A stretch of DNA of 64,000 bases from contig NZ_JAIVKI010000008.1 of the NCBI RefSeq assembly GCF_020524905.1, positions 62,001-126,000 on the forward strand. The letters run 5' to 3'. Source of the stretch: Microbulbifer variabilis (GTDB lineage Bacteria > Pseudomonadota > Gammaproteobacteria > Pseudomonadales > Cellvibrionaceae). The position numbers were made by a program, and so were the translations under genes. The notes under the pieces are model-generated. The model worked only from the letters and a program-made list of their open reading frames with translations, had not been told where the DNA came from and made no database searches. This document shows positions 9,605 to 17,581 of this stretch, piece after piece. Each line of letters starts with the position of its first letter. Within the stretch, counting starts at the first letter, position 1.

Positions 9605-10978
9605 CTACGGTTGTTTATTCCCACCGGGCTCTCCGCCCCGCGGTGAAGGGCTGCGCCCCACACTGTACCAGTCCAGTTTGCGGGTCAGCACCATGGTGCA
9701 ACCAAGCACTCCGAACACCAATAGTGAGCCCATCAACAGGGCATAGTCCTCGGCGCTGAGCAGACCATACAAAAGTGCATATAAAGCAGCTAACAGTCCA
9801 GCGAATCCCAGCCCCCGCTGCCAGCTGCGCAACACCGCACTGGTATAAAAACCGATCAACCCCACGCAAGCCGCGGCGGAAATCATATAGGCTTTGACGA
9901 AGGCGATATGCTCTGACAGCGACAACAGCAGCAGGTAAAACAACGCCAGCGCCAAACCCACCAGGGCATACTGCACCGGGTGCACCGCCAGGCGCTTGAG
10001 TATTTCAAACAGGAAGAAGGTGGCGAAGGTCAGGGTGATAAACAGCAATGCGTATTTAATCGCGCGATCAGTTTTCAGGTACTGATCCACCGGGTCGAGG
10101 AAACTCACGCCAAAGCGGCGATTGATCAGGTTGTTACAGTGATCATCCCCATGACAACGCCGTAGTATTTCCTCTAAGTTGGTAGCGAAAAAACTGGTCT
10201 GCCATTCCGCAGTAAAGCCTTTATCGTTCACATCGCTACTGCTGGGCAGGAAGTCGCCAAAAAAGCTCGGATGCGGCCAATCGGCCTTCATCACTACGCG
10301 GCTGTCACGGCCCACCGGCACCAGGCTGAAGCGCTCGGTGCCCTGTAATTTGAGATCGAAGGCAAACTCCAGGGTTTGGCCACCCTCTAAGTCCATCATT
10401 GGCAGCACTGCATGTACACCATCGCCCAGAATCGGCGCGCGACTGCCTGGGGCAAACTCCAATGTCTGGTTGTTCAAATGCAACTTGAGGTCATTGCGGA
10501 TACCGCGAATATCGTTGATACCTACCGATAAGTAAGGCGTGCTAAAACGGTACTGGTCAAAATTGGTTCCCAGCCCCATCTTCTCCGGCACTCTGAACAG
10601 GCCACTTACCTTGCTGTCACTGTGGTAAAGGAGCGCTTCGTAGATGCCCCGCGCACGCCGCTCGGTGGTCAGATCGGAGTTGAAGACGAAGCGCTCGGGA
10701 AGGAAATACAAATGGCCGCGCTCTTCCCGCTGCTCTTTGTGCCTCTCACCGGTTTTTCCATTGGTCATCCACTTCCAGTATTTCTTCACGTAAGGCACCA
10801 CCAAAATGGGCCCGGTAATTTGCTGGTTGAAGCTGGAGCTACGGGCAATATCGTTTATCACCCCATCCTGATAACGCTTTCTCTCATTAATCAGGCCGTC
10901 AATCATGGTCAATGGAATCAATAGCAGCAGAATCAAGATGGCAATAGCGCCCAATTTAAAAGCCAGGGCTCGGTTCAT
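9605..10978 (-). CDS. creD: CreD family inner-membrane protein
   Basis: Integral membrane protein of 457 residues. It has an N-terminal TM helix, a large periplasmic domain of about 270 residues with the family motifs ITGPILVVPY and YFLPERFVFNSDL, then about six C-terminal TM helices (FATFFLFEILKRLAVHPVQY is highly CreD-like). CreD is the classic output gene of the CreBC system in enterics and aeromonads, affecting envelope stress tolerance and colicin E2 tolerance; its molecular activity is unknown. It follows creC by 124 bp on the same strand. No CreB tag (TTCAC-N6-TTCAC) was seen by eye in that spacer. Confidence 0.93.
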   Translation of the reverse strand: MNRALAFKLGAIAILILLLLIPLTMIDGLINERKRYQDGVINDIARSSSFNQQITGPILVVPYVKKYWKWMTNGKTGERHKEQREERGHLYFLPERFVFNSDLTTERRARGIYEALLYHSDSKVSGLFRVPEKMGLGTNFDQYRFSTPYLSVGINDIRGIRNDLKLHLNNQTLEFAPGSRAPILGDGVHAVLPMMDLEGGQTLEFAFDLKLQGTERFSLVPVGRDSRVVMKADWPHPSFFGDFLPSSSDVNDKGFTAEWQTSFFATNLEEILRRCHGDDHCNNLINRRFGVSFLDPVDQYLKTDRAIKYALLFITLTFATFFLFEILKRLAVHPVQYALVGLALALFYLLLLSLSEHIAFVKAYMISAAACVGLIGFYTSAVLRSWQRGLGFAGLLAALYALLYGLLSAEDYALLMGSLLVFGVLGCTMVLTRKLDWYSVGRSPSPRGGEPGGNKQP

Positions 10979-11102
10979 GGTTCAGATCTCGGTATCTAAT
11001 TTCGATAACCTCAGTCTGAGCTGCGAGTATGGATTGCCGATGGAGGCAATATGGAGAGTGTGGGGAGATTGTGTGGGGGCCAGTGGACAGCTGCCTGATC
11101 CA

Positions 11103-12527
11103 TCAGGCAGCGGGCAAATTCAGACTGACCTCAACGCCATCAGGCACATTGCGGATCGACAGAGTACCGCCGTGTAACTCCGCCACCTCCTCAACAAAAT
11201 TGAGTCCCAGTCCAGTACTCTTGCGCCCGCCCCCAGGACGTGACAGCGAGTAGAAACGTTCGGTAAGGCGCGTTAAGGCATACTCCGGGATCGCCTCACC
11301 CTGATTGAACATGCGCACAGTGATCCGTTCACCACAGCGTTCGGCATTGATGCGGATCAGGCCAACATCCGGGGTGAAATCCAGTGCGTTGTCCAGTAGG
11401 TTGGCCAGGGCCTGCCGCAGCAGGAAGCGTTCGCCTTGTAGCATCAATGCCGGCGCCAGCTCTTGCTCCACACACAGCTGAGCGGCGTCGATTCGCGCTC
11501 GCTGAGCCTCTATCAGCTCCTCCACGAGCGGTGCCAGCGGGATCGCCACCCGCTCTTCCAGCCCCTGGCGCTGCTCCACCTGGGCCAGGTGCAGCAGACG
11601 CTCGCTCAACTGTTGCAGACGCGCAGCTTCTCGCTGGATATTGCCCACAAAGCGTTGGTGCTGTTCGGCAGGCATATCGCTATCGAGCAATTCGGCGGCG
11701 CCGCGAATGGCCGCCAAGGGGCTCTTTAATTCATGCGTCAGGGTGTGCACATAGCGCTCCACATAGTCCCTACCCTCAAGTTCGCTGCGCATCTGCTCCA
11801 CCGCGACTGCTAACTGCCCCAATTCCCCACTGGGTAACCGCGGCGGTTTTACCCTCTGACCTACACTGGCGGCCTGGGCATAATCGGTCAATTTCCCCAG
11901 GGAGCGGCTGAGCCACCAGGACAGCAGTGCACCCACCAGCAAGCCGAGTACAACCAGCCCAGATCCCAGCCAAATCAGGCGCCGCTGTGAGCGCTCGATA
12001 TAGGGCTGCAGGGTTTGATTGGGCTTGGCCACCGACACCACGCCGATAATCCGCTCGCCATCACGGATTGGTGCCGCCACATACATGACGGAGGTATCAG
12101 GATTATTGGGGTCTTCGCGGGTGGAGCGGGCGCCGTAATCGCCACGCAACGTCAGGTAGACATCGTTCCAGCGCGAGTAATCCCGACCTACCGCGATGCC
12201 ACTGGAGTCGAGCAGTACTTTGCCGCTGTCATCAGTGACATAAATCCGGTGATTGACCTGGCTCTTGGTATGCCCCCAGATACTCGCCTCGGGCCGGCGG
12301 CGACCGTAGGCTTCGAGCACTTCGGGTAAGTGGCTCTGGGCCAGGTTACCGGCGATGACCGGGCCGCGCAGAATCTCCGCCAACAGGTTGGCGGTATCCA
12401 CCAGGGTCTCCTCGGTGGACTGGCGCACGCCGGGACGGATCTCATCCATCACCGTGCTCAATACAAACCAGCCGGCCAACCCGACAAACAGAAAGTAGAC
12501 GGCAAAAATGCGCACCCCAAGCGGCAT
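11103..12527 (-). CDS. creC: CreC sensor histidine kinase
   Basis: Membrane kinase of 474 residues. It has an N-terminal TM helix and a periplasmic CreC-type sensor domain (about 30-180). A second TM (LGSGLVVLGLLVGALLSWWL) leads to a HAMP segment, then the HisKA box YVHTLTHELKSPLAAIRG. The HATPase domain contains NLLDNALDFTP, an atypical MFNQGEAIP G1 region and STGLGLNFVEE. It starts 1 bp after the creB stop, a tight creB-creC operon. In E. coli CreC responds to carbon source and redox cues and in aeromonads to beta-lactam stress. The signal in this organism is not known. Confidence 0.93.
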   Translation of the reverse strand: MPLGVRIFAVYFLFVGLAGWFVLSTVMDEIRPGVRQSTEETLVDTANLLAEILRGPVIAGNLAQSHLPEVLEAYGRRRPEASIWGHTKSQVNHRIYVTDDSGKVLLDSSGIAVGRDYSRWNDVYLTLRGDYGARSTREDPNNPDTSVMYVAAPIRDGERIIGVVSVAKPNQTLQPYIERSQRRLIWLGSGLVVLGLLVGALLSWWLSRSLGKLTDYAQAASVGQRVKPPRLPSGELGQLAVAVEQMRSELEGRDYVERYVHTLTHELKSPLAAIRGAAELLDSDMPAEQHQRFVGNIQREAARLQQLSERLLHLAQVEQRQGLEERVAIPLAPLVEELIEAQRARIDAAQLCVEQELAPALMLQGERFLLRQALANLLDNALDFTPDVGLIRINAERCGERITVRMFNQGEAIPEYALTRLTERFYSLSRPGGGRKSTGLGLNFVEEVAELHGGTLSIRNVPDGVEVSLNLPAA

Positions 12528-12528
12528 A

Positions 12529-13215
12529 TTATTGCTCCGGGCAGCAGCTGTATCCCAAGCCGCGGTGGGTCTGGATTGGTTTGGAGTCCGGCGCTATCTC
12601 ACGTATTTTGGCCCGCAGTCCTTTGATATGGCTGTCGATATTGCGTTCGTAACCCACTTCTAAAGCCACCCCCAAAGCATCGAGCAATTGTGCGCGGGAA
12701 AACACTCGTCCGGGCTGGGCCAGTAAAGTTTCCAGGAGGCAATATTCATGGTGGGTCAGGGGCAATAACTGCTCGTGGAAGTGTATTTGATAACTCGCCG
12801 GATCGATGCGGAAAGGACCTTGGGGCTCGGGCAGCTCAGCTCTATCGGAGCGCGGCGACACCCGTTTGAGGATGGCCTTAACCCGCGCTGCCACTTCCCG
12901 AGGGCTGAAAGGTTTCACCACATAATCGTCGGCGCCAATTTCGAGCCCTACGACTCGGTCTATTTCCCCATTGCGCGCGGTGAGGAATATCACCGGCACC
13001 TCGGAGAATCGGCGCAGCTGTTTACAGGCTTCGAAGCCACTGATATCCGGCAGCCCCACATCCAGAATCACCAAGTCGAAAGGCTCACTTTCGAGCAGCG
13101 CCAACGCCTCACCGGCAAGCGCAACCCAATGGGTAATAAAGCCCTCGGCTTGCAGTGCGTAAATCAGGGTATCGGCTATTGCGCCTTCGTCCTCGACGAT
13201 CAATATTCTTGGCAT
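12529..13215 (-). CDS. creB: CreB response regulator (OmpR family)
   Basis: Transcription factor of 228 residues. The N-terminal receiver has the acidic pair VEDE, phospho-acceptor Asp52 in VILDVGLPD and Lys in VVKPFSP. The C-terminal winged helix shows LTHHEYCLLETLLAQPGRVFS and ends with the recognition region NIDSHIKGLRAKIREI. Order creB-creC-creD is conserved from E. coli; creA is absent here. It is probably activated by CreC and drives creD. Confidence 0.93.
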   Translation of the reverse strand: MPRILIVEDEGAIADTLIYALQAEGFITHWVALAGEALALLESEPFDLVILDVGLPDISGFEACKQLRRFSEVPVIFLTARNGEIDRVVGLEIGADDYVVKPFSPREVAARVKAILKRVSPRSDRAELPEPQGPFRIDPASYQIHFHEQLLPLTHHEYCLLETLLAQPGRVFSRAQLLDALGVALEVGYERNIDSHIKGLRAKIREIAPDSKPIQTHRGLGYSCCPEQ

Positions 13216-13274
13216 GGAACCCTAAGCTCAAATTCCACCAGTGTATCTATTTTTGCCGCGCGGAAAGCTATCAC

Positions 13275-13943
13275 TCAAATAAAATCCACAATTTCATCCA
13301 AGGGCTTTCTGCCGATAGCCGGCACCTGAGCACCTTCAGCAGGCAGCCCAGCCACCAGGATCATATAGGGCTTTTCCTGCACAGGGCGGCCGAGAATTTC
13401 ATTGAGAAATTTCATTGGGCTGGGGGTGTGGGTCAGGGTCGCCACTCCAGCATTATGCAGGGCGGCAATTAACATGCCCGTAGCGATACCCACCGATTCC
13501 GCGGTGTAATAGTTTTTTAAGCGTTCACCATTTTCCGCGTTGGAAAACTTCTTCAGAAAAATTGCGATCAGGTAAGGGGCGGTTTCCAGGAAGGGTTTGT
13601 GCGCATCTGTGCCCAGGGGTTCCAGTGCGTTGAGCCACTCCTCAGAGGCGCGGCGCTGGTAAAACTCACGCTCCTCCTCTTCAGCCGCCAGGCGAATACG
13701 GCGTTTAATCTCGGCACTTTCCACTACGACAAAATGCCACGGCTGCCTATTGGCTCCACTGGGGGCACTGCCAGCAGCGCGCACGGCATCTTCGATAACT
13801 TCGCGGGGTACCGGTTCGGTTGAGAAATCCCGCACCGATCGGCGCCGGTGCATCAGGCGGGAAAAATCGCCGGCGCGACGGCGCATCTCATCATCGCCAA
13901 GGTAGATAAAGTTCAGGGGCTGAAAAGTTTTTTTGGGCGCCAT
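13275..13943 (-). CDS. Nitroreductase-fold FMN reductase, iodotyrosine-deiodinase-like
   Basis: FMN enzyme of 222 residues. FMN phosphate-binding RRRSVRDFS lies near residues 33-41 and the [12 protein letters not shown] loop near 60-71. It carries the active-site lid residues of iodotyrosine deiodinase: Glu91, Tyr95 and Lys116, with the same E-x3-Y and Y-x20-K spacing as the mammalian enzyme (known: mouse E153, Y157, K178). Bacterial members with this triad reductively dehalogenate halotyrosines in vitro. Physiological substrates in bacteria are mostly unknown. It lacks the membrane anchor of the animal protein. It is downstream of creB, 9 bp after the DUF3094 gene, with which it probably forms an operon. 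Confidence 0.88.
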   Translation of the reverse strand: MAPKKTFQPLNFIYLGDDEMRRRAGDFSRLMHRRRSVRDFSTEPVPREVIEDAVRAAGSAPSGANRQPWHFVVVESAEIKRRIRLAAEEEEREFYQRRASEEWLNALEPLGTDAHKPFLETAPYLIAIFLKKFSNAENGERLKNYYTAESVGIATGMLIAALHNAGVATLTHTPSPMKFLNEILGRPVQEKPYMILVAGLPAEGAQVPAIGRKPLDEIVDFI

Positions 13944-13953
13944 AGCAAGCCCC

Positions 13954-14145
13954 TTAAACCACGCCTTTTGTCTTTGCGATCAACACGCTGATTAACGACA
14001 GCAGGGTCAACACCACCAGCAACATGACAAACAGCAACCAGGGGCGGAAGGGTTTGCGCTCCACCTGATTCACACCGCTTTGCAGATAGTGATCGACCCG
14101 GGCCTGGTCTTCCTCGGAGAGTTTCTTTTGAGAGATTTCGGTCAT
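13954..14145 (-). CDS. DUF3094 small membrane protein
   Basis: 63 residues: a polar N-terminus with [18 protein letters not shown] and VERKPFRPW, then one long C-terminal TM helix (about 41-58) and a Lys-rich tail. This architecture and motif fit the gammaproteobacterial DUF3094 family, whose function is not known. It sits directly upstream of the deiodinase-like gene on the same strand (9-bp spacer). Confidence 0.75.
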   Translation of the reverse strand: MTEISQKKLSEEDQARVDHYLQSGVNQVERKPFRPWLLFVMLLVVLTLLSLISVLIAKTKGVV

Positions 14146-14223
14146 TGGCTGTTTCGCTCTTTATTGTTATTCCCTGAATGGTTATGTCCCGAGTGTAGGA
14201 GAAAGCGAAAAACGACTCCATCA

Positions 14224-14252
14224 AAAAAGCCCCGCATTGCGGGGCTTTTTTA
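14224..14252. terminator. Bidirectional Rho-independent terminator
   Basis: Perfect hairpin AAAAAAGCCCCGC-ATT-GCGGGGCTTTTTT, 20 bp downstream of the acyl-CoA dehydrogenase stop (minus strand). A-run and T-run on either side allow use from both strands. Confidence 0.9.
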
Positions 14253-14271
14253 GAATCTGGTGAGGGAGCTG

Positions 14272-16053
14272 TTAGAACAGGTCCTCCTCCAGGTCCATCA
14301 GCGTGGCGCTGCCGGCATTGACGCTGCCGGCCAGTGCCTGGGTGCGTGGCAGTAAGCGCGCGAAGTAAAAACGTGCGGTTTTCACCTGGCCCTTGTAGAA
14401 GCTGTCCGCCTCCTGCTGCTCCAGCGCTACTGCAACCACTTTGGCCCACATAAAGGCGTAAGCCACATAGCCGAACAGGTGCAGGTAATCCACCGAAGCT
14501 GCACCCGGTGCATGTGGGTCTTCTTTGGCGGCTGCGACCATCTTCTCGGTGGCTTCACGCAGGCGCTGCAACTCGGTTGCCAACGGCTGTACGAACTCCG
14601 CCATTGCCTCGCGATCAACCTGGCTATCGATAAACTTCTGTACGTCCGCGGCAAACAGCTCAAAGAGAGCGCCACCGCTGGCGACGGTTTTGCGACCCAC
14701 CAGATCCAGTGCCTGAATACCGTTGGTGCCCTCGTAAATCTGGGTAATACGCACATCGCGCACCAGCTGCTCCTGGCCCCACTCGCGGATATAACCGTGG
14801 CCACCGAAAACCTGCTGGCCAATTACGGTGCAGTCGAGGCCCATATCGGTGGTGAAGGCTTTGGCCACAGGAGTCAGTAACGCCACCATAGCCTCTGCAT
14901 TTTTCTTCTCTTCACCCTCGCCGAACTTGGAGATATCCAGCCACTGAGCCACGTAGGTGGACAGGGCGCGACCGCCACCAACCAGCGCTTTCTGGGTGAG
15001 CAGCATACGGCGCACATCGGGGTGCACGATAATCGGATCAGCCGCTTTTTCGGGCTGCTGGGCACCGGCAGGGGAACGGCTCTGGATACGATCACGGGCG
15101 TATTCCAGGGCGTTCTGGTAGGAGCGATCAGAAGCGCCGAGGCCCTGGATACCCACACCCAGACGCTCGTAGTTCATCATGGTAAACATAGCGGCGAGGC
15201 CCTTGTTCTCCTCACCCACCAGCCAACCCTGGGCACCGTCGAAATTCATCGCGCAGGTGGCCGAGGCTTTAATGCCCATCTTGTGCTCAATGGAGCCACA
15301 ATTGACGTTGTTGCTCTCGCCGACGCTGCCGTCTTCGTTGACCTTGTACTTCGGCACCAGGAACAGGGAAATGCCTTTAGGGCCCTTGGGCGCGTCCGGC
15401 AGCTTGGCCAGTACCAAGTGAATAATATTTTCGGACAAGTCCTGGTCGCCGCCGGTGATAAAAATCTTGCTGCCGCTAATACTATAGCTGCCGTCTTCGC
15501 GGGGCTCGGCCTTGGTACGGATAATACCCAGGTCGGTGCCGGCGTGAGGCTCGGTCAGGTCCATGGCACCGGCCCAAGTGCCTTCATACATCTTGGGCAG
15601 ATATTTCTGTTTCAGCGCTTCACTGGCGTGGGCATCGATTGCCAGGCAGGCACCGTTGGTCAGTACCGGGTAGAGCGCGAAGGAAATATTGGAGGCGTTG
15701 ATCATTTCCTCAACCTGTGCACCCAGCATCTTCGGCATACCCATGCCGCCGTACTCCGGGTTGCCCAACAGCGCGCCCCAGCCACCCTCACAGAAAGTGG
15801 CATAGGCTTCTTTGAAGCCTGCGGGAGTGGTCACCACACCATCGTTCCAATGGCAGCCCTCTTCGTCACCGCTGCGGTTAATCGGGTCCAGGGTGTTGGA
15901 AGCCAACTTGGCCATCTCTTCGAGAATCGCATCTGCGGTCTCGCGATCCACAGCTCCGGCCAATCCGGGCAGTTCCGCCCAGAGTTTTTCCGCAGCAAAT
16001 ACTTCGTGCAGCAGGAAGTTCATCTCCCGCAGTGGCGCCTTGTAGTCGGCCAT
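14272..16053 (-). CDS. Acyl-CoA dehydrogenase (FadE-like, long C-terminal form)
   Basis: FAD enzyme of about 593 residues catalysing alpha,beta-dehydrogenation of acyl-CoA in beta-oxidation. Start at 16053 because MADYKAPLREMNFLLHEVF is the family N-terminus; an in-frame ATG 15 bp earlier is less typical. It has the N-domain, the beta-domain with MDLTEPHAGTDLG and ISGSKIFITGGDQDLSEN, and the catalytic-base region YEGTNGIQALDLVGRK. A further C-terminal domain of about 120 residues characterises the PA0506-like subgroup. A perfect PsrA-type box lies 24 bp upstream of the start codon, suggesting repression relieved by long-chain acyl ligands. Confidence 0.92.
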   Translation of the reverse strand: MADYKAPLREMNFLLHEVFAAEKLWAELPGLAGAVDRETADAILEEMAKLASNTLDPINRSGDEEGCHWNDGVVTTPAGFKEAYATFCEGGWGALLGNPEYGGMGMPKMLGAQVEEMINASNISFALYPVLTNGACLAIDAHASEALKQKYLPKMYEGTWAGAMDLTEPHAGTDLGIIRTKAEPREDGSYSISGSKIFITGGDQDLSENIIHLVLAKLPDAPKGPKGISLFLVPKYKVNEDGSVGESNNVNCGSIEHKMGIKASATCAMNFDGAQGWLVGEENKGLAAMFTMMNYERLGVGIQGLGASDRSYQNALEYARDRIQSRSPAGAQQPEKAADPIIVHPDVRRMLLTQKALVGGGRALSTYVAQWLDISKFGEGEEKKNAEAMVALLTPVAKAFTTDMGLDCTVIGQQVFGGHGYIREWGQEQLVRDVRITQIYEGTNGIQALDLVGRKTVASGGALFELFAADVQKFIDSQVDREAMAEFVQPLATELQRLREATEKMVAAAKEDPHAPGAASVDYLHLFGYVAYAFMWAKVVAVALEQQEADSFYKGQVKTARFYFARLLPRTQALAGSVNAGSATLMDLEEDLF

Positions 16054-16076
16054 GCTCCCGGTCCTCATTCAGGTGT

Positions 16077-16094
16077 TTCAAACGCTTGTTTGAA
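16077..16094 (-). promoter_or_regulatory. PsrA-type operator
   Basis: Perfect inverted repeat TTCAAAC-GCTT-GTTTGAA. The core CAAAC-N4-GTTTG (16079-16092) matches the published PsrA consensus (G/C)AAAC-N2-4-GTTT(G/C). It is 24 bp before the acyl-CoA dehydrogenase start, a gene class that PsrA represses in Pseudomonas. The psrA gene itself is not in the window. Confidence 0.75.
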
Positions 16095-16171
16095 TCTAGG
16101 GCCGAAGGCGTACAAAGTCAACCGGTTTGGGCCCTCGCCGAGCCCGAATGGAAAGGCTTGTACTGGGTGCT

Positions 16172-16858
16172 TTAGGTAGGTAACAGCGGGCGGATATCCA
16201 GGTGTTTGGCCGCTTCACGGTAATCCCGCGCCTCGCTGTGGGGCACCACACCGAGCAGTGGCGCCGGCAGCAAGGCCTCAAGAGTGGCCAGGTTTTCCTC
16301 GGCGCGCGCCATGCCCGGGCGGACAAAGTTGGCCACCCAACCTGCCAGGGGCAAGCCATCGTGGCGGATGGCCTCGGCGGTCAGCAATGCGTGGTTGATA
16401 CAACCCAGCTGCATGCCAACCACCAGGATCACCGGGGTATTCAACTCCCGCGGCAGTTGCGACAAAAAGGCCCTCGGCCCCAGCGGTGTGCGCCAGCCGC
16501 CGGCGCCCTCGATCAACACTAGATCGGCGCCCGCGCACATCACACCACGACAGACCCCGGCCATGCGGGACACATTGAGCTGCTTGCCTGCCTCTATGGC
16601 GGCGATATGAGGGGCAATTGCCGGTTCCAAGGCAAAGGGGTTTACCTGCTGGTAAGGCATCTGCAAGGTCATCGCTTCCTGTAATAGCAAGGCATCCTCG
16701 TTGCGCAGCCCATCTTCAGTTTGCTCACAGCCGGAGGCCACCGGTTTTACCGCTGCGGTTTGCAGACCCGCATTTGCGGCTGCTGTGAGCAGGGCCGCAC
16801 TGACAAAGGTCTTGCCCACTTCGGTATCGGTACCGGCTACAAAATAACTTCTGCCCAA
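16172..16858 (-). CDS. bioD: Dethiobiotin synthetase
   Basis: ATP-dependent carboxylation and ring closure of 7,8-diaminopelargonate to dethiobiotin, the penultimate biotin step; cytoplasmic homodimer. 228 residues with the P-loop GTDTEVGKT at 9-17 and the VKPVASGCE substrate loop near residues 38-46. EGAGGWRTPL (diaminopelargonate/Mg site) and the NHALLTAEAI segment follow. It belongs with bioB-bioF-bioHC but is separated from them by the L,D-transpeptidase gene on the opposite strand, so it needs its own promoter, in the 234-bp divergent spacer 16859-17092. Confidence 0.95.
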   Translation of the reverse strand: MGRSYFVAGTDTEVGKTFVSAALLTAAANAGLQTAAVKPVASGCEQTEDGLRNEDALLLQEAMTLQMPYQQVNPFALEPAIAPHIAAIEAGKQLNVSRMAGVCRGVMCAGADLVLIEGAGGWRTPLGPRAFLSQLPRELNTPVILVVGMQLGCINHALLTAEAIRHDGLPLAGWVANFVRPGMARAEENLATLEALLPAPLLGVVPHSEARDYREAAKHLDIRPLLPT

Positions 16859-17092
16859 GGCCCAGGCCTCCCCTATTCAAAAAGTTCAAATTTTTTCTTG
16901 TGGTGACTTTTCACGCCAGCCACTTGATGATAATTTAGCCGTGTAGCGCAGATTTTGAACAAGTCAAGCCAAGCACTGATAACAAAGGCACGGGGCCGCG
17001 CTCACAAAATAATTCCCTCAAAAGGGGAAACTGCTCTGCAGGGACGCGGGAAATCTCGAAATAACTGAAAACATTCAAGCAGCTTAGAGACC

Positions 17093-17581
17093 ATGCGATA
17101 CCTGACTCTTGCCCTGTTGCTGGCGATGCCTCTGTTCGCCTCAGCAAAAGTAACTCCTGTCGATCATGTTGTTGTGTACAAGTCGAAGAAGCTGATGCAG
17201 CTGATTCGCGACGGCCGGGTGGTGAAAAGCTACACCGTCTCCTTCGGCGATAATCCCAGAGGACACAAGGTGCGCCAGGGAGATGAACGCACCCCCGAAG
17301 GGCGCTACACCCTCGACTGGAAAAACCCCAACAGCCGTTTCTACCGCTCTATTCATGTGTCCTATCCGAACAAACAGGACCGCGCACGGGCCGCTAAAAT
17401 GGGGGTCAGCCCCGGCGGCGATATCATGATCCATGGCATCAAACCCGAGTGGTCCTATATGGAAAGACACCTGCGCCGCAACAACTGGACCGATGGCTGT
17501 ATCGCGGTGGCTTCCAACCGGGAGATGGACGAGATCTGGGAGCTGGTGAAAACCCCCACCCCGATCGATATCTACCCCTGA
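17093..17581 (+). CDS. L,D-transpeptidase family protein (YkuD domain)
   Basis: Periplasmic cysteine enzyme of 162 residues with a cleavable signal peptide (MRYLTLALLLAMPLFASA). The YkuD domain occupies almost all of the mature protein. Catalytic motif: His in IMIHGIKP and Cys in NWTDGCIAV, the usual HG...GC arrangement. Such proteins form 3-3 crosslinks in peptidoglycan or attach proteins to it; small ones like this (YafK/ErfK-like) may instead be amidases or hydrolases. It is inserted on the plus strand between bioHC and bioD. Its last 10 bp overlap the 3' end of bioHC in a tail-to-tail arrangement. Confidence 0.9.
   Translation: MRYLTLALLLAMPLFASAKVTPVDHVVVYKSKKLMQLIRDGRVVKSYTVSFGDNPRGHKVRQGDERTPEGRYTLDWKNPNSRFYRSIHVSYPNKQDRARAAKMGVSPGGDIMIHGIKPEWSYMERHLRRNNWTDGCIAVASNREMDEIWELVKTPTPIDIYP

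Noticed and set aside
10979-11102. CreB-binding tag (TTCAC-N6-TTCAC) before creD
   Set aside because: Looked for in the creC-creD spacer on both strands and not found.
15022-16179. 385-codon plus-strand frame opposite the acyl-CoA dehydrogenase
   Set aside because: Antisense shadow with His/Gly-rich nonsense composition and no family features.
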